Made by a program: the position numbers and the translations under genes. Below the pieces are notes generated by a model that saw only the letters and a list, made by a program, of their open reading frames with translations, did no database searches and was not told where the DNA came from. A stretch of 64,000 nt of DNA from Tritrichomonas musculus. Lineage: Eukaryota > Parabasalia > Tritrichomonadida > Tritrichomonadidae. The stretch is taken from contig JAPFFF010000008.1 of assembly GCA_039105265.1 (NCBI GenBank), positions 4,836,001 through 4,900,000 of the forward strand, given 5' to 3'. This document shows positions 18,191-27,132 of the stretch, piece by piece. The first letter of the stretch is position 1. Every line of letters starts with the position of its first letter.

Positions 18191-20209
18191 CTATTTTTTT
18201 TTTGGTTTGAGTTTGAAATAATCTACACTATTAGCTAAACCAATTAATGAGTCTGGTAAAATTGAATCATCTAAAATTCTCACTGGTTTTTGTCTCTGTG
18301 ATGAAGGAAGCTTACCAACAATTCCGCTATAAACGCTAGGAGCTATTTCAACAAGTAACTGAGGGTCATCGATAACAGTGATATGTTTCATATAAGGTTT
18401 TTGATCTTCGAGGACTTCAATTGATCCAAAAACCACATAATGAACATGCATCATCATGTCAAGGTCAATCATTACTGAGTCAGGATGTATATAGAGAGAC
18501 TGATTTGTAATAAGATGAATATACACTTGTCTTGAAACATTAAAAACTGCTGCATTTTGAAAGAAACCAGCTACAATAGCTTTGATTAAATTTTCAGTTT
18601 GCCTACTATTTGTTATTTTACCAAGTTGTTCACACTTGGTTCTCAAAAGAAATTTCATCTTTTTAACTTCTTTCACTTTTTTCTGGATTTCAGGAGTATC
18701 CTGAAAAGTAATGAATTTTTGATAAAAATTAGCTGCCGACAAAAGATCACCTTGGCGAACACGAGATGTTCCGTAATGGAATTTCATATTAAGACTCAAA
18801 AGAGATATAATCGAAATAGCTGCTTCAACAACAGCGTTTTCAAATGATGAGATGAGAAATCGCGCAAATGGAATTGGCAGGCCACAAAAATGGAGAACAA
18901 AATCACCTATATTAGGAGAAACTAAACTAGATTTTGTTATAATTCCATATTGTTGAAGTTGAAGAAGATGGAAAGATAAAACTGGCAAAGCTGGGCGATG
19001 GTAAAATTTAAAATTTTTTAAATCAAGAAATCTAAATGCCATGAGAAATAAAGATATTTCATGAAAATTCATTGTAGTTCCCGGGTCTGGCGGTTGACTA
19101 AAATAATTTGGTGGATACATTCGATAAGTTGAATCGTTTGAAATTGAAGCACGTAATTTAGCTTCGTGTTCCGTAATCCTTGATGGAACTAGATATAAAT
19201 TACGATTTTTTATATTAAATTCAGGTAAAACTTTCAAACCTGAATCAATAACATATTTGATATTTTGATAAGAACGATCAATTTGATAAACATCTGATGC
19301 GAAAAAGATATATCTTTTTAATTCGTTTGAAGAAAAAGTAATATTTTCACGGGCTACAATAACGAGATCAGGAATTCCTTGCTTTGATATCAATTCCGCT
19401 GCTTCTTGGCAATGCTTGCTAGATGGAAGAAAAAGCAAAATGTTTCCTGGTTGCATTGTTTTATGAAGTTCCTCAGCAAGAAGCAATGAACGAGAAACAG
19501 GATCATCTGGAATAACAGGAAGATGTCTTATAGTAGTAGATTTTTTCATCATTGGTATTTTGAGTTTTAGATCATCTAATGTTATTGCAATTGCGATAGG
19601 ATTTTCTGGTCTTTCTGCCGATTTTTCAGTTCCATTAAAAAATGTAAGAAGATCTGCAACTTGATCGTTAAACAAAGTTCCAATTACCAATCGAAATTCT
19701 GGTCGGCACTTAATAACGTTGTATAACAATGAAAGGCAAAGTTCACCTTTGAGACCAGACATTGGAAAAGAATCGAAGTAAATAGCAGAAAATCCCGTTC
19801 CTGGTGAATCTAGTGTTTGGCACCTCTTTAATTCCATTAACAATGTTTCAGGTGTTAAAACTTGAATGTATGTTCTGCATTCTGGCGATGCTTCAAGCCA
19901 ATTTATATTTAAATTCATAACTGTACCAGAAAGATCATGCAATAAAGTTGAAGATTTTGACGCAGCAGAATTTCGTGTTGGATATACGCATCCAATTCTC
20001 CATCCATTTTCGCTATAACCATTGATAAAAAGAAGATGTGGAATAAAAAATGATTTGCTTGATTGATCCGTGCTATCAAGAATAACAACTTGATGATTTT
20101 TTATAGAATTCGAAATTTCATCACTATGAGCTCGAGTATCTTGAAAATCAAGATGCGTAATTAATGAATTTGGAGGAAACCAATCATGAATTTCACTTGA
20201 AAAATCCAT
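18191..20209 (-). CDS. DEAH/RHA helicase homologue with degenerate ATPase motifs
   Basis: This 672-residue protein has the layout of a Prp22/Prp43/DHX-type helicase, but the catalytic motifs are lost. Where the P-loop GETGSGKT should be (about 46-53) it has STDQSSKS, keeping only the Lys. Motif Ia is CVYPTRNSAA (usual TQPRRVAA). Motif Ib TPETLLMEL is fair. DEAH is replaced by DSFP (146-149) and SAT by GTL (177-179). The QRAGRAGR motif VI is absent where ITEHEAKLRASIS stands, although YVIDSGLK before it and YRMYP after it are recognisable. The C-terminal helicase-associated and OB-fold region is well kept: AIVAGFFQNAA, then YIHPDSVMID, then LVEIAPSVY. It is probably a non-catalytic scaffold or RNA-binding relative. 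No stops or frameshifts interrupt it. Confidence 0.75.
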   Translation of the reverse strand: MDFSSEIHDWFPPNSLITHLDFQDTRAHSDEISNSIKNHQVVILDSTDQSSKSFFIPHLLFINGYSENGWRIGCVYPTRNSAASKSSTLLHDLSGTVMNLNINWLEASPECRTYIQVLTPETLLMELKRCQTLDSPGTGFSAIYFDSFPMSGLKGELCLSLLYNVIKCRPEFRLVIGTLFNDQVADLLTFFNGTEKSAERPENPIAIAITLDDLKLKIPMMKKSTTIRHLPVIPDDPVSRSLLLAEELHKTMQPGNILLFLPSSKHCQEAAELISKQGIPDLVIVARENITFSSNELKRYIFFASDVYQIDRSYQNIKYVIDSGLKVLPEFNIKNRNLYLVPSRITEHEAKLRASISNDSTYRMYPPNYFSQPPDPGTTMNFHEISLFLMAFRFLDLKNFKFYHRPALPVLSFHLLQLQQYGIITKSSLVSPNIGDFVLHFCGLPIPFARFLISSFENAVVEAAISIISLLSLNMKFHYGTSRVRQGDLLSAANFYQKFITFQDTPEIQKKVKEVKKMKFLLRTKCEQLGKITNSRQTENLIKAIVAGFFQNAAVFNVSRQVYIHLITNQSLYIHPDSVMIDLDMMMHVHYVVFGSIEVLEDQKPYMKHITVIDDPQLLVEIAPSVYSGIVGKLPSSQRQKPVRILDDSILPDSLIGLANSVDYFKLKPKKK

Positions 20210-20462
20210 TGACTGGTGAAATCCTCATGAATTAGAGAAAATTTTAGATAAGGCGAAAAAAATTAGCCAATTTAAATTTGTCAATTTTTTATTTTAGCAT
20301 ATCTCATTTTAATCCGACAGAAAAGCTGAATAAGTTATAAAAAATTGATAACATAAAGATTTAGATAAAATATTCATAATAAACGGTCGCTCTCTTAGTT
20401 GGTCAAGTAATTAAATAATTGAATTTTTTATTATCGTTTCTAATCAAAAAGTGCTTATTATT

Positions 20463-23165
20463 ATGCTTGGAACATCAGAAGGTTTACTTTCTTATCTCGA
20501 AGATGAAGACGATTCCTCAAAAATTCATGGATTAACCGAGTTGATTCGTATTGTAGGTGAAGAATGGGCTCAAATTGCAGATAGAATTTCCATGATTCAA
20601 GATCTCGCAAATAATGAACAATTTTCTGGTCACGAAATCGCTGCTAGTCTTGCATCCAGAACGCTTTATTACACAGGAAATCTCCGTGAATCTGTCGATT
20701 ACGCATTAAAAGCTAATGATTGCTTCGATATTCATAGAACAGACCCATATTCAAAAACGCTCATCTCGCAAACTATTTTTGCATATAGTTCTTATGTTAA
20801 CACGCATCAGACACCACCCGAAAAATTAACAAAAGTTGTTCAACAAATTTTAGATTGCTTTTTAAAAGACCAAAAATACGACGAAGCTCTCGCACTTGGA
20901 ATTGAATGCCGCTCTCTTACACATATCAAATCAGCTTTAGAAGGTTCTCCAAAACTCGTTTCTGGCGCAGTTCGTATTACAAATCGATCTGTTGACGATA
21001 TTGATTATAGAAATGCTCTTCTTAAATTATTCGTTGATTTTGCTACAAATAACTGTGACAAATTTATGCTCACACAAATTTTATTGTCTTTGGATGATCA
21101 TGAACAAACTTCTAAAGTCATAATTGATCTAAAACAATCATCATCCTCTGATAACTGGCTTCTCGCATATCAAATTGCTTTTGAATTGGCTGAGAATGCA
21201 TCACAAAAATTCAGATCAAACATCATTAAAGCCTTACCAGAAGAAATGTCTGACATAAAAGATATTTTGAAGCGTAAAAAGTTGATTGAACTTTATTTCA
21301 ATTTCTTGTACACAAACCGTGATACAAAATTAATAGAAACAATTCAAGGACTTAGAGATGGAACCGATGAAAAAGCAAAACTTATCAAATCCTCAATCCA
21401 ATTAGCTTATTCATTAATTTATGCAAGTACAGGAGATGATAGTTATTATAGAGATCAAAAAAATAATGAATGGTTTAGACCAGCAAATAATGATGATTGG
21501 TCCAAATTTACAAGTATTGCTGGCCTTGGTGCTATTCACAGTGGTCGTTTTGATGAAGCTTCAATTTTCTTCGAACCATACTTTAGAAAAGATTCAACGC
21601 AATATGGCACAGGAGGTGCGCTCTTCGCATACGGACTTATTTTGGCAAACTATACTTGGAATGATGATATTATTCATACAATTACAAATTTGCTTCAAAC
21701 TACTCAATCTGCAGTAATTAAGCATGGTGGTTGCTTTGGTCTTGGTCTTATTGCAATGGGTTCACAAAACCAAGATTATTATACAATCATCCGTCAAATT
21801 CTTAATGATAAGAACCAAGCTGACCCAGTTGCTGGAGAAGCTGCAGGTTATGCTCTTGGTCTTATCATGTTGGGCAGTGGCAATGCAGCAATAATTAATG
21901 ACCTCTTTGACGTTGCAAAGAACACAAGACATGAAAAAATTGCTCGAGGTGTTTCATTTGGTATTGCTTTTATGATGTATGGACTAGAAGACAAAAGTAT
22001 CGAAATTGTCGATAAACTTCTTAGTGAACGTGAACCAATCCTTCGTGAATCCGCAGCTTGGGTTACAGCACTTGCTTATGTTGGTACATCATCGAATACA
22101 GGACTTCAAAAACTTTTGCACATTTCTACTAGCGATGTAAATGATAACGTTAGACGTGCAGCAACAATTGGTCTTGGCTTTATTCTTAGCAGAGATCCAC
22201 AAAGACTTCCCAACATCATTAAACTCTTGGCACAAAGTTATAATCCAGCCGTTAGAAATGGTGCTGCACTCGCAACAGCAATTGCATTTTCTGGATCAGG
22301 AAATAATGAAGCTATTGAAATTATCAAACCACTTCTTAAAGATGAGGATCCATTTGTTGTTCAATCAGCAATGATTTCAATGGCTCTTATTCTCCAAGAA
22401 CAAAGTGATACAGCTGTTCCTTATTGCAAAGAATTCCGTGAATTTTTAAGAAAGAAAATTACAAAGAATACAACAAGAAGTATTGCTGTAAGTCGTCAAG
22501 AAGTTGTTCAATGGGGTGTTTCTATTGCTTATGGTATCCTTAATGCAGGTGGAAGAAATGTTATTGTTTCATGTAATAACTTAAACGGAGAAAACTCAAT
22601 GCCAGCAACTGTTGGTCTTGCAATGTTCTGCAATTACTTCTATTGGCATCCATTGACATTGATGATCACTCTTGCTTATCACCCAACAGCTATTATCGGA
22701 CTTGATGAGTCCCTTCAAGTTGTTGATTGGACATTCTTTTGCTGGAAGCAACAGAGTTATTTCGATAACCCACCTTCATTCGATCAAGAAGCGCCAGTTG
22801 TTAAGATCGATGAAGCTCGTAAATTGACAGTTACAAAGAATTCAGATCGAAAAGCAGAAGAAGAAGCTAAAGTTGCAGCTCAAGAAGCAGCTAAAACAGA
22901 AAATAATGGCGAAAAGAAAGAAGAAGCTTCTAAAGCAGAAGAACCAGCAGCTAAAGAAGATTCTTCTGCTGAAAATGCTCCTCTTCAGAAAACAGAAAGC
23001 GGTGATGATCAAGATGTAGATTTCTTCCAATGCCCTAATAATACAAGGGTTACGCCAGATCAATTCAAAAATCTTCAATTTGATGCAGATTTCAATTATA
23101 TTCCAGTAACAGGAAAAGTTCTTCATAACGGTATAGTCATGCTCAAAACTGCTCCCAAAGATTAA
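20463..23165 (+). CDS. 26S proteasome regulatory subunit Rpn2 (PSMD1)
   Basis: The protein has 900 residues starting at ATG 20463; the open frame extends to a GTG at 20451, which I do not use. The N-terminus (GLLSYLEDEDDSSKIHGLTE) matches Rpn2/PSMD1. A helical rod is followed by the toroid of proteasome/cyclosome repeats, with Gly- and Ala-rich units such as GCFGLGLIAMGSQNQD, EAAGYALGLIMLGSGN and ARGVSFGIAFMMYG, between about residues 350 and 700. A Lys/Glu/Ala-rich KEKE segment follows (about 795-845), also typical of Rpn2. The C-terminal beta domain ends KVLHNGIVMLKTAPKD. Rpn2 is the base scaffold that holds Rpn13 and deubiquitinase components. Length is near the usual 945-950. Confidence 0.95.
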   Translation: MLGTSEGLLSYLEDEDDSSKIHGLTELIRIVGEEWAQIADRISMIQDLANNEQFSGHEIAASLASRTLYYTGNLRESVDYALKANDCFDIHRTDPYSKTLISQTIFAYSSYVNTHQTPPEKLTKVVQQILDCFLKDQKYDEALALGIECRSLTHIKSALEGSPKLVSGAVRITNRSVDDIDYRNALLKLFVDFATNNCDKFMLTQILLSLDDHEQTSKVIIDLKQSSSSDNWLLAYQIAFELAENASQKFRSNIIKALPEEMSDIKDILKRKKLIELYFNFLYTNRDTKLIETIQGLRDGTDEKAKLIKSSIQLAYSLIYASTGDDSYYRDQKNNEWFRPANNDDWSKFTSIAGLGAIHSGRFDEASIFFEPYFRKDSTQYGTGGALFAYGLILANYTWNDDIIHTITNLLQTTQSAVIKHGGCFGLGLIAMGSQNQDYYTIIRQILNDKNQADPVAGEAAGYALGLIMLGSGNAAIINDLFDVAKNTRHEKIARGVSFGIAFMMYGLEDKSIEIVDKLLSEREPILRESAAWVTALAYVGTSSNTGLQKLLHISTSDVNDNVRRAATIGLGFILSRDPQRLPNIIKLLAQSYNPAVRNGAALATAIAFSGSGNNEAIEIIKPLLKDEDPFVVQSAMISMALILQEQSDTAVPYCKEFREFLRKKITKNTTRSIAVSRQEVVQWGVSIAYGILNAGGRNVIVSCNNLNGENSMPATVGLAMFCNYFYWHPLTLMITLAYHPTAIIGLDESLQVVDWTFFCWKQQSYFDNPPSFDQEAPVVKIDEARKLTVTKNSDRKAEEEAKVAAQEAAKTENNGEKKEEASKAEEPAAKEDSSAENAPLQKTESGDDQDVDFFQCPNNTRVTPDQFKNLQFDADFNYIPVTGKVLHNGIVMLKTAPKD

Positions 23166-23610
23166 GAATAAATTTTATAAGCTTTTTTTTTTAAACAATT
23201 ACTAATATAACAAAATAACTTTAAAAAAAAAAAAATCATTTTTTAGTAATGCTTTCTATTGTAAAATATGATTGCAATAATATTTATTAATTTTTATATT
23301 TTATTATTTCAATATTGTAATAGTCTTGATAGATACTTTGTAATTGATTTAAATATAAATGACCTGTACGTTTTTAATAGAATTAAAATTGGCATCAATT
23401 ACATTTGAATTCAATAATGTATTAAAGTTACTGAATTTATCTGTTTAAATTGATAAAATATTAGTAATAAAAAATTATATAAAATAAATAAATAAAATGA
23501 GTAATTATGAAAATAGTAAAAAAATAATATCCATCAACAAAAAATAAAAGATGTCAATTTTTAAATAATCAATTTTACTTTCTAAATTAATGTTAAAATA
23601 TAATTAATAT
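23166..23610. other. intergenic between convergent genes, 445 bp
   Basis: This is AT-rich 3' spacer of Rpn2 and IscA. Short A and T runs are the only structure seen. Confidence 0.6.
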
Positions 23611-24009
23611 TTAAGCGCAATGATGTTGATTATTCTCAGTACCAACAGATTTACCGCATGAACAATTATGTAACTCCGATGATTCAGGAAGATTTACCTT
23701 AAAAGATGAGCTGAATTTGTCAGTAACATAATCAAGAGTTGCACCTCTGAGGAATAATAATGCGTGATCATCAAGTAAAACCATTGCACCATCTTTTTCA
23801 AATACATGATCATTTTTGCGAGGTTTTGGAGCAAAATCAAAATCATATTGGAATCCTGCGCACCCACCACTTTTTAGTCCAATTCGTAAATATTTGTTTT
23901 CAAAATCGCCTTTGAGTAAATTTTTTACTTGTTGAGCAGCAGCAGAAGTAAGTGCAAATGCTTGCTTTGTTGCTGCAGCAAAAGCACGATTAAAATAGCT
24001 TGATAACAT
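23611..24009 (-). CDS. IscA/HesB-type Fe-S assembly protein, probably hydrogenosomal
   Basis: This 132-residue protein is an A-type Fe-S carrier. Residues 1-18 look like a hydrogenosomal presequence (MLSSYFNRAFAAATKQAF, with Arg at 8). The IscA fold follows with LRIGLKSGGCAGFQYDFDF, which places the first ligand Cys at 50, and the C-terminal Cys-x-Cys at 116 and 118 (HNCSCGKS). The His- and Cys-containing tail NNQHHCA is an extra. IscA proteins deliver clusters, especially to 4Fe-4S enzymes. A TCATTT initiator lies only 6 bases from ATG, which supports this start. It is the second Fe-S assembly gene in the window, 8 kb from Nfu. The stop overlaps TAAA. Confidence 0.93.
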   Translation of the reverse strand: MLSSYFNRAFAAATKQAFALTSAAAQQVKNLLKGDFENKYLRIGLKSGGCAGFQYDFDFAPKPRKNDHVFEKDGAMVLLDDHALLFLRGATLDYVTDKFSSSFKVNLPESSELHNCSCGKSVGTENNQHHCA

Positions 24010-24011
24010 AA

Positions 24012-24017
24012 AAATGA
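24012..24017 (-). promoter_or_regulatory. initiator element of IscA gene
   Basis: On the minus strand TCATTT lies directly before the ATG. Its A+1 (24015) is 6 bases from the start codon, which would give one of the very short 5' UTRs known from trichomonads. Confidence 0.6.
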
Positions 24018-24384
24018 ACTAAAGTCGGATTAATATTCTTTCAAAAATTTTTTCAAACTAATTATTAATTATTTTGTTTTATTCTTAAATCCAATTAAAT
24101 TTACATGCTATGTTTAAAATTTAATTTAATGTAATAATATATGTATATAAATATATTATATAATATCATGTTTTATAGCGTTATTCAAAGATTTATCCAC
24201 AAAATGATGTAATATTTATTTGAAATTTTATCGTATTCATTATTCTGAGAAATATGTTCTCAATTTTATTTTTATTATTATTAATTGATTTTATATCAAA
24301 TAGTTTTATATATGAAGAAAACCTACATATGTAATTTTCTATGATTTGAATGTTTTATTTTTGGTTATTAGTTAACCAAATATA

Positions 24385-24418
<34 letters not shown>

Positions 24419-24655
24419 TAACGAGATTATTTAGAAAAAGTTACTTAAAAACGTTTATTTGCTTTCATTAATTTGAGAGAATCTCATATCCGTTTATTTT
24501 TATAATTCAAAAAAAAAAATTCTAAACACACATTTTTACAATTTCATTCAATAAAGTAACGAATGTTCTAAAAAGTGAATATGATTAACCAGATAAAATC
24601 AGAAAAAGTTGTTTGGTATTTTCAAACATTTTTTTTTTTCATCAACTCGACATAA
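24018..24655. other. intergenic between divergent genes, with A28 tract
   Basis: This AT-rich spacer contains a run of 28 A (24390-24417). The promoters of IscA and the ankyrin-RING gene must lie here. TCATCAACT just before ATG 24656 is a weak initiator candidate that breaks the consensus. Confidence 0.55.
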
Positions 24656-26776
24656 ATGGCTACTATTCTCGAAGCAGTTAATGAAGGCAATATCGAGAAC
24701 TTCCAAGCAGCAGTCAAAAATGAAAAGATTGGCGATGCCATTGATGGTGATGGTAATTCTGCTTTAATGATTGCCATTAAAAGTGAAAACAAAGATTTAG
24801 TTCAAGCTATCCTTAAAGCAAAGGCAGACGTTACATATCAAAATCCAAGCAATGGACAAAATGCGTTAATGGTTGCATGCGAAAATGGTTTTGACGCCGC
24901 TGTTCCTTTACTTCTCAAAGATGCAATTCCTCTTGATCAAGCAGACTTAGAAGGTCGAACAGCTCTTCACATAGCTGCGCTCAATGGAAACAAAAAAATT
25001 GTTGAAGCTCTTTTAAAGGGTAAGGCACCTATTGATCAACAAGATAATGAAGGAAATGATGCTTTGCATCTTGCAATGGTAAATAAAGTTGCTGGAATGC
25101 ATCAAATTTTTTCAAAATACAATCAGCAATGGAACGGTAAAAACAAGAAAGAGCAAACAGTTGCTCATTTGTGCATTTACTATGAAAATGTTGATATTGT
25201 TAAATTCCTTGGAAACAAGAAATTTAACATCGACTGGAATGTAGCAGATATAGATGGAATGACACCCACACTTATTGCAGCTTCACTTGGTCTAGACAAA
25301 GTTCTTGAATTACTTCTCAAAATGGGAGCATCTCCAGCTGCTGTTACCAAAGACGGATCAACTATTGTTCATCTTGCAGCTAAAGGTGGTCATGCATCGA
25401 TTATTCCAATTGCAGCTGCTCAAGGAGCTCCAGTTGACCAAGCAGATGATGCAGGAGTAATGCCAATTCATCTTGGTTGTGCATCTGGCCAGATCCCAGT
25501 TGTTCAAGCTCTCCAAAAGGCGCTTGCAGATCTCAACGCAACAGATTCAGAACAAAATGTTTCAATTCATTATGCTGTTTTGAATGGACATTCTGAGGTT
25601 GTTGAATTTCTTGTTGACCACAGTCTTGATATTAATACTAAAGGAAAAGGAGGCCAAACCGCACTTCACATGGCAGTTGATAAAGAAAATATTGATATGG
25701 TTACATTCTTAACAGAGAAAGGTGCTGATGTTAACGTCAAAGATGATAATGGTGAAACACCTCTTCACTTTGCTATCAAAAAATTAAATATTCCAATTGT
25801 TCAAGCTCTTTTAGCTGCGGGAGCTGCTAGTAATGCTCAAAGTAGAGATGGAAATTCTCCTCTTCATCTTGTTGCAACACGTCATGCTGTTGATATTGGC
25901 AAACTCTTATTTGCCTCAAGCGCTGAAGTCAATATTCGAAACTCAGAAAGACAAACACCACTTCATCTCAGTACATCTTGTGGTGATACAGAAATAACAG
26001 CTCTTTTTATTGAAAAAGGAGCCAATCTTGATAATGTAGATAATGAAGGTAATGCACCAGTTCACCTTTCAGTTCTTAACAAACATCTTCCAGTTTTAAA
26101 GCAACTTAAAGAAGCTGGTGCTAATATCAATGCTAAAGATGCAAATGGACAGACACCTCTTCATATCGCCTGTAGAACAGAACAACTCGACTTTGTTACA
26201 ACATTACTCGAATTTAACGCAGATGTACAAGCACAAGATGCACATGGACAAACAGCTTTACATGTTGCATCTGATCTTTGCAATTACGATATGGTTAAAG
26301 CATTAATCGAGCACGGAGCACCAGTCAACGTCGTTGATGAGCATAAAAACTCAGCAATGCACTTGGCCGCACTTAAAATGAACAAGAAGGTTGTAACTCT
26401 TTTGATTAATTCAAATGCAAACGTAAAACTTATGAATGATAAGGGATTAACTCCCCTTCAGGGTGTTAAACTTACATTTTCTAAGTTTATGAAAAATCTT
26501 ATTGCTGAAAGAGATTCACAGAATGAAACCACAGATACACAAGAATATCATCCTGGAAACATACTTAACCAGAGCAATGAGCCATTAGACACTCATAGCG
26601 ACTTGAAGGAGGCCTTCTGCTTGCTTTGCAAGAGAAGAAGTGCTGTAGCCGCAATGATGCCTTGCGGCCATCTTTGTGTTTGTGAAGTTTGCTTGAAGGA
26701 AAGAATTGCTCAGACGAAAGTCTGTCCATACTGCAAGCAAGAAATAACAGGTGCTGTTAACATTCTTGGTGAATAA
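24656..26776 (+). CDS. ankyrin-repeat protein with C-terminal RING finger (probable E3 ubiquitin ligase)
   Basis: This is a 706-residue protein. Residues about 1-620 are a continuous array of some 18 ankyrin repeats, with units such as GRTALHIAALNGNKKIVEAL, GQTALHMAVDKENIDMVTFL and GQTPLHIACRTEQLDFVTTL. After a short polar linker, the last 55 residues form a C3HC4 RING: C-x2-C (FCLLCKRR), then MPCGHLCVCEVC and CPYCK, followed by AVNIL. The RING type, with Cys-Gly-His-x-Cys-x-x-Cys, is that of Mind bomb and IAP proteins. It should recruit a ubiquitin-conjugating enzyme, while the ankyrin array selects the target. Trichomonads have very many ankyrin proteins; the RING makes this one stand out. 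The stop overlaps TAAA. Confidence 0.9.
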   Translation: MATILEAVNEGNIENFQAAVKNEKIGDAIDGDGNSALMIAIKSENKDLVQAILKAKADVTYQNPSNGQNALMVACENGFDAAVPLLLKDAIPLDQADLEGRTALHIAALNGNKKIVEALLKGKAPIDQQDNEGNDALHLAMVNKVAGMHQIFSKYNQQWNGKNKKEQTVAHLCIYYENVDIVKFLGNKKFNIDWNVADIDGMTPTLIAASLGLDKVLELLLKMGASPAAVTKDGSTIVHLAAKGGHASIIPIAAAQGAPVDQADDAGVMPIHLGCASGQIPVVQALQKALADLNATDSEQNVSIHYAVLNGHSEVVEFLVDHSLDINTKGKGGQTALHMAVDKENIDMVTFLTEKGADVNVKDDNGETPLHFAIKKLNIPIVQALLAAGAASNAQSRDGNSPLHLVATRHAVDIGKLLFASSAEVNIRNSERQTPLHLSTSCGDTEITALFIEKGANLDNVDNEGNAPVHLSVLNKHLPVLKQLKEAGANINAKDANGQTPLHIACRTEQLDFVTTLLEFNADVQAQDAHGQTALHVASDLCNYDMVKALIEHGAPVNVVDEHKNSAMHLAALKMNKKVVTLLINSNANVKLMNDKGLTPLQGVKLTFSKFMKNLIAERDSQNETTDTQEYHPGNILNQSNEPLDTHSDLKEAFCLLCKRRSAVAAMMPCGHLCVCEVCLKERIAQTKVCPYCKQEITGAVNILGE

Positions 26777-27132
26777 AATAACTATTTTATTATTAATTTT
26801 GAATAATTTTTTTATTTTTTGGTTGAAGTTGAGTTTGAAGAAAATAAGTGGTTAATCATAAACGTTTGAGCATGTGATGATCTAAACTCAAATTAATTTG
26901 TTTAAAATCGCAAGAATTTTGGGCGAATGCTTTTTTTTTTTTTAAAAAAAAAGTTTAAACTTTGATGTTTTACGATTGGTTTTTGCGATAAATCAAAAAT
27001 AAAGAAGACTGATATTTGGATAAATTCCTTGTTTGAATATAAAAATAATTTTCTGAGTAGTTTAATTTGTTATTCTTAGAGTCATCTCAAATTTGATAAA
27101 TAAATAAAATTAAGAATTCTTAATATCAAGTG
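26777..27132. other. intergenic, 356 bp
   Basis: This AT-rich spacer lies between two co-oriented genes. It contains adjacent T and A runs near 26932-26952 that could form a weak hairpin. No initiator is recognised before ATG 27133. Confidence 0.55.
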
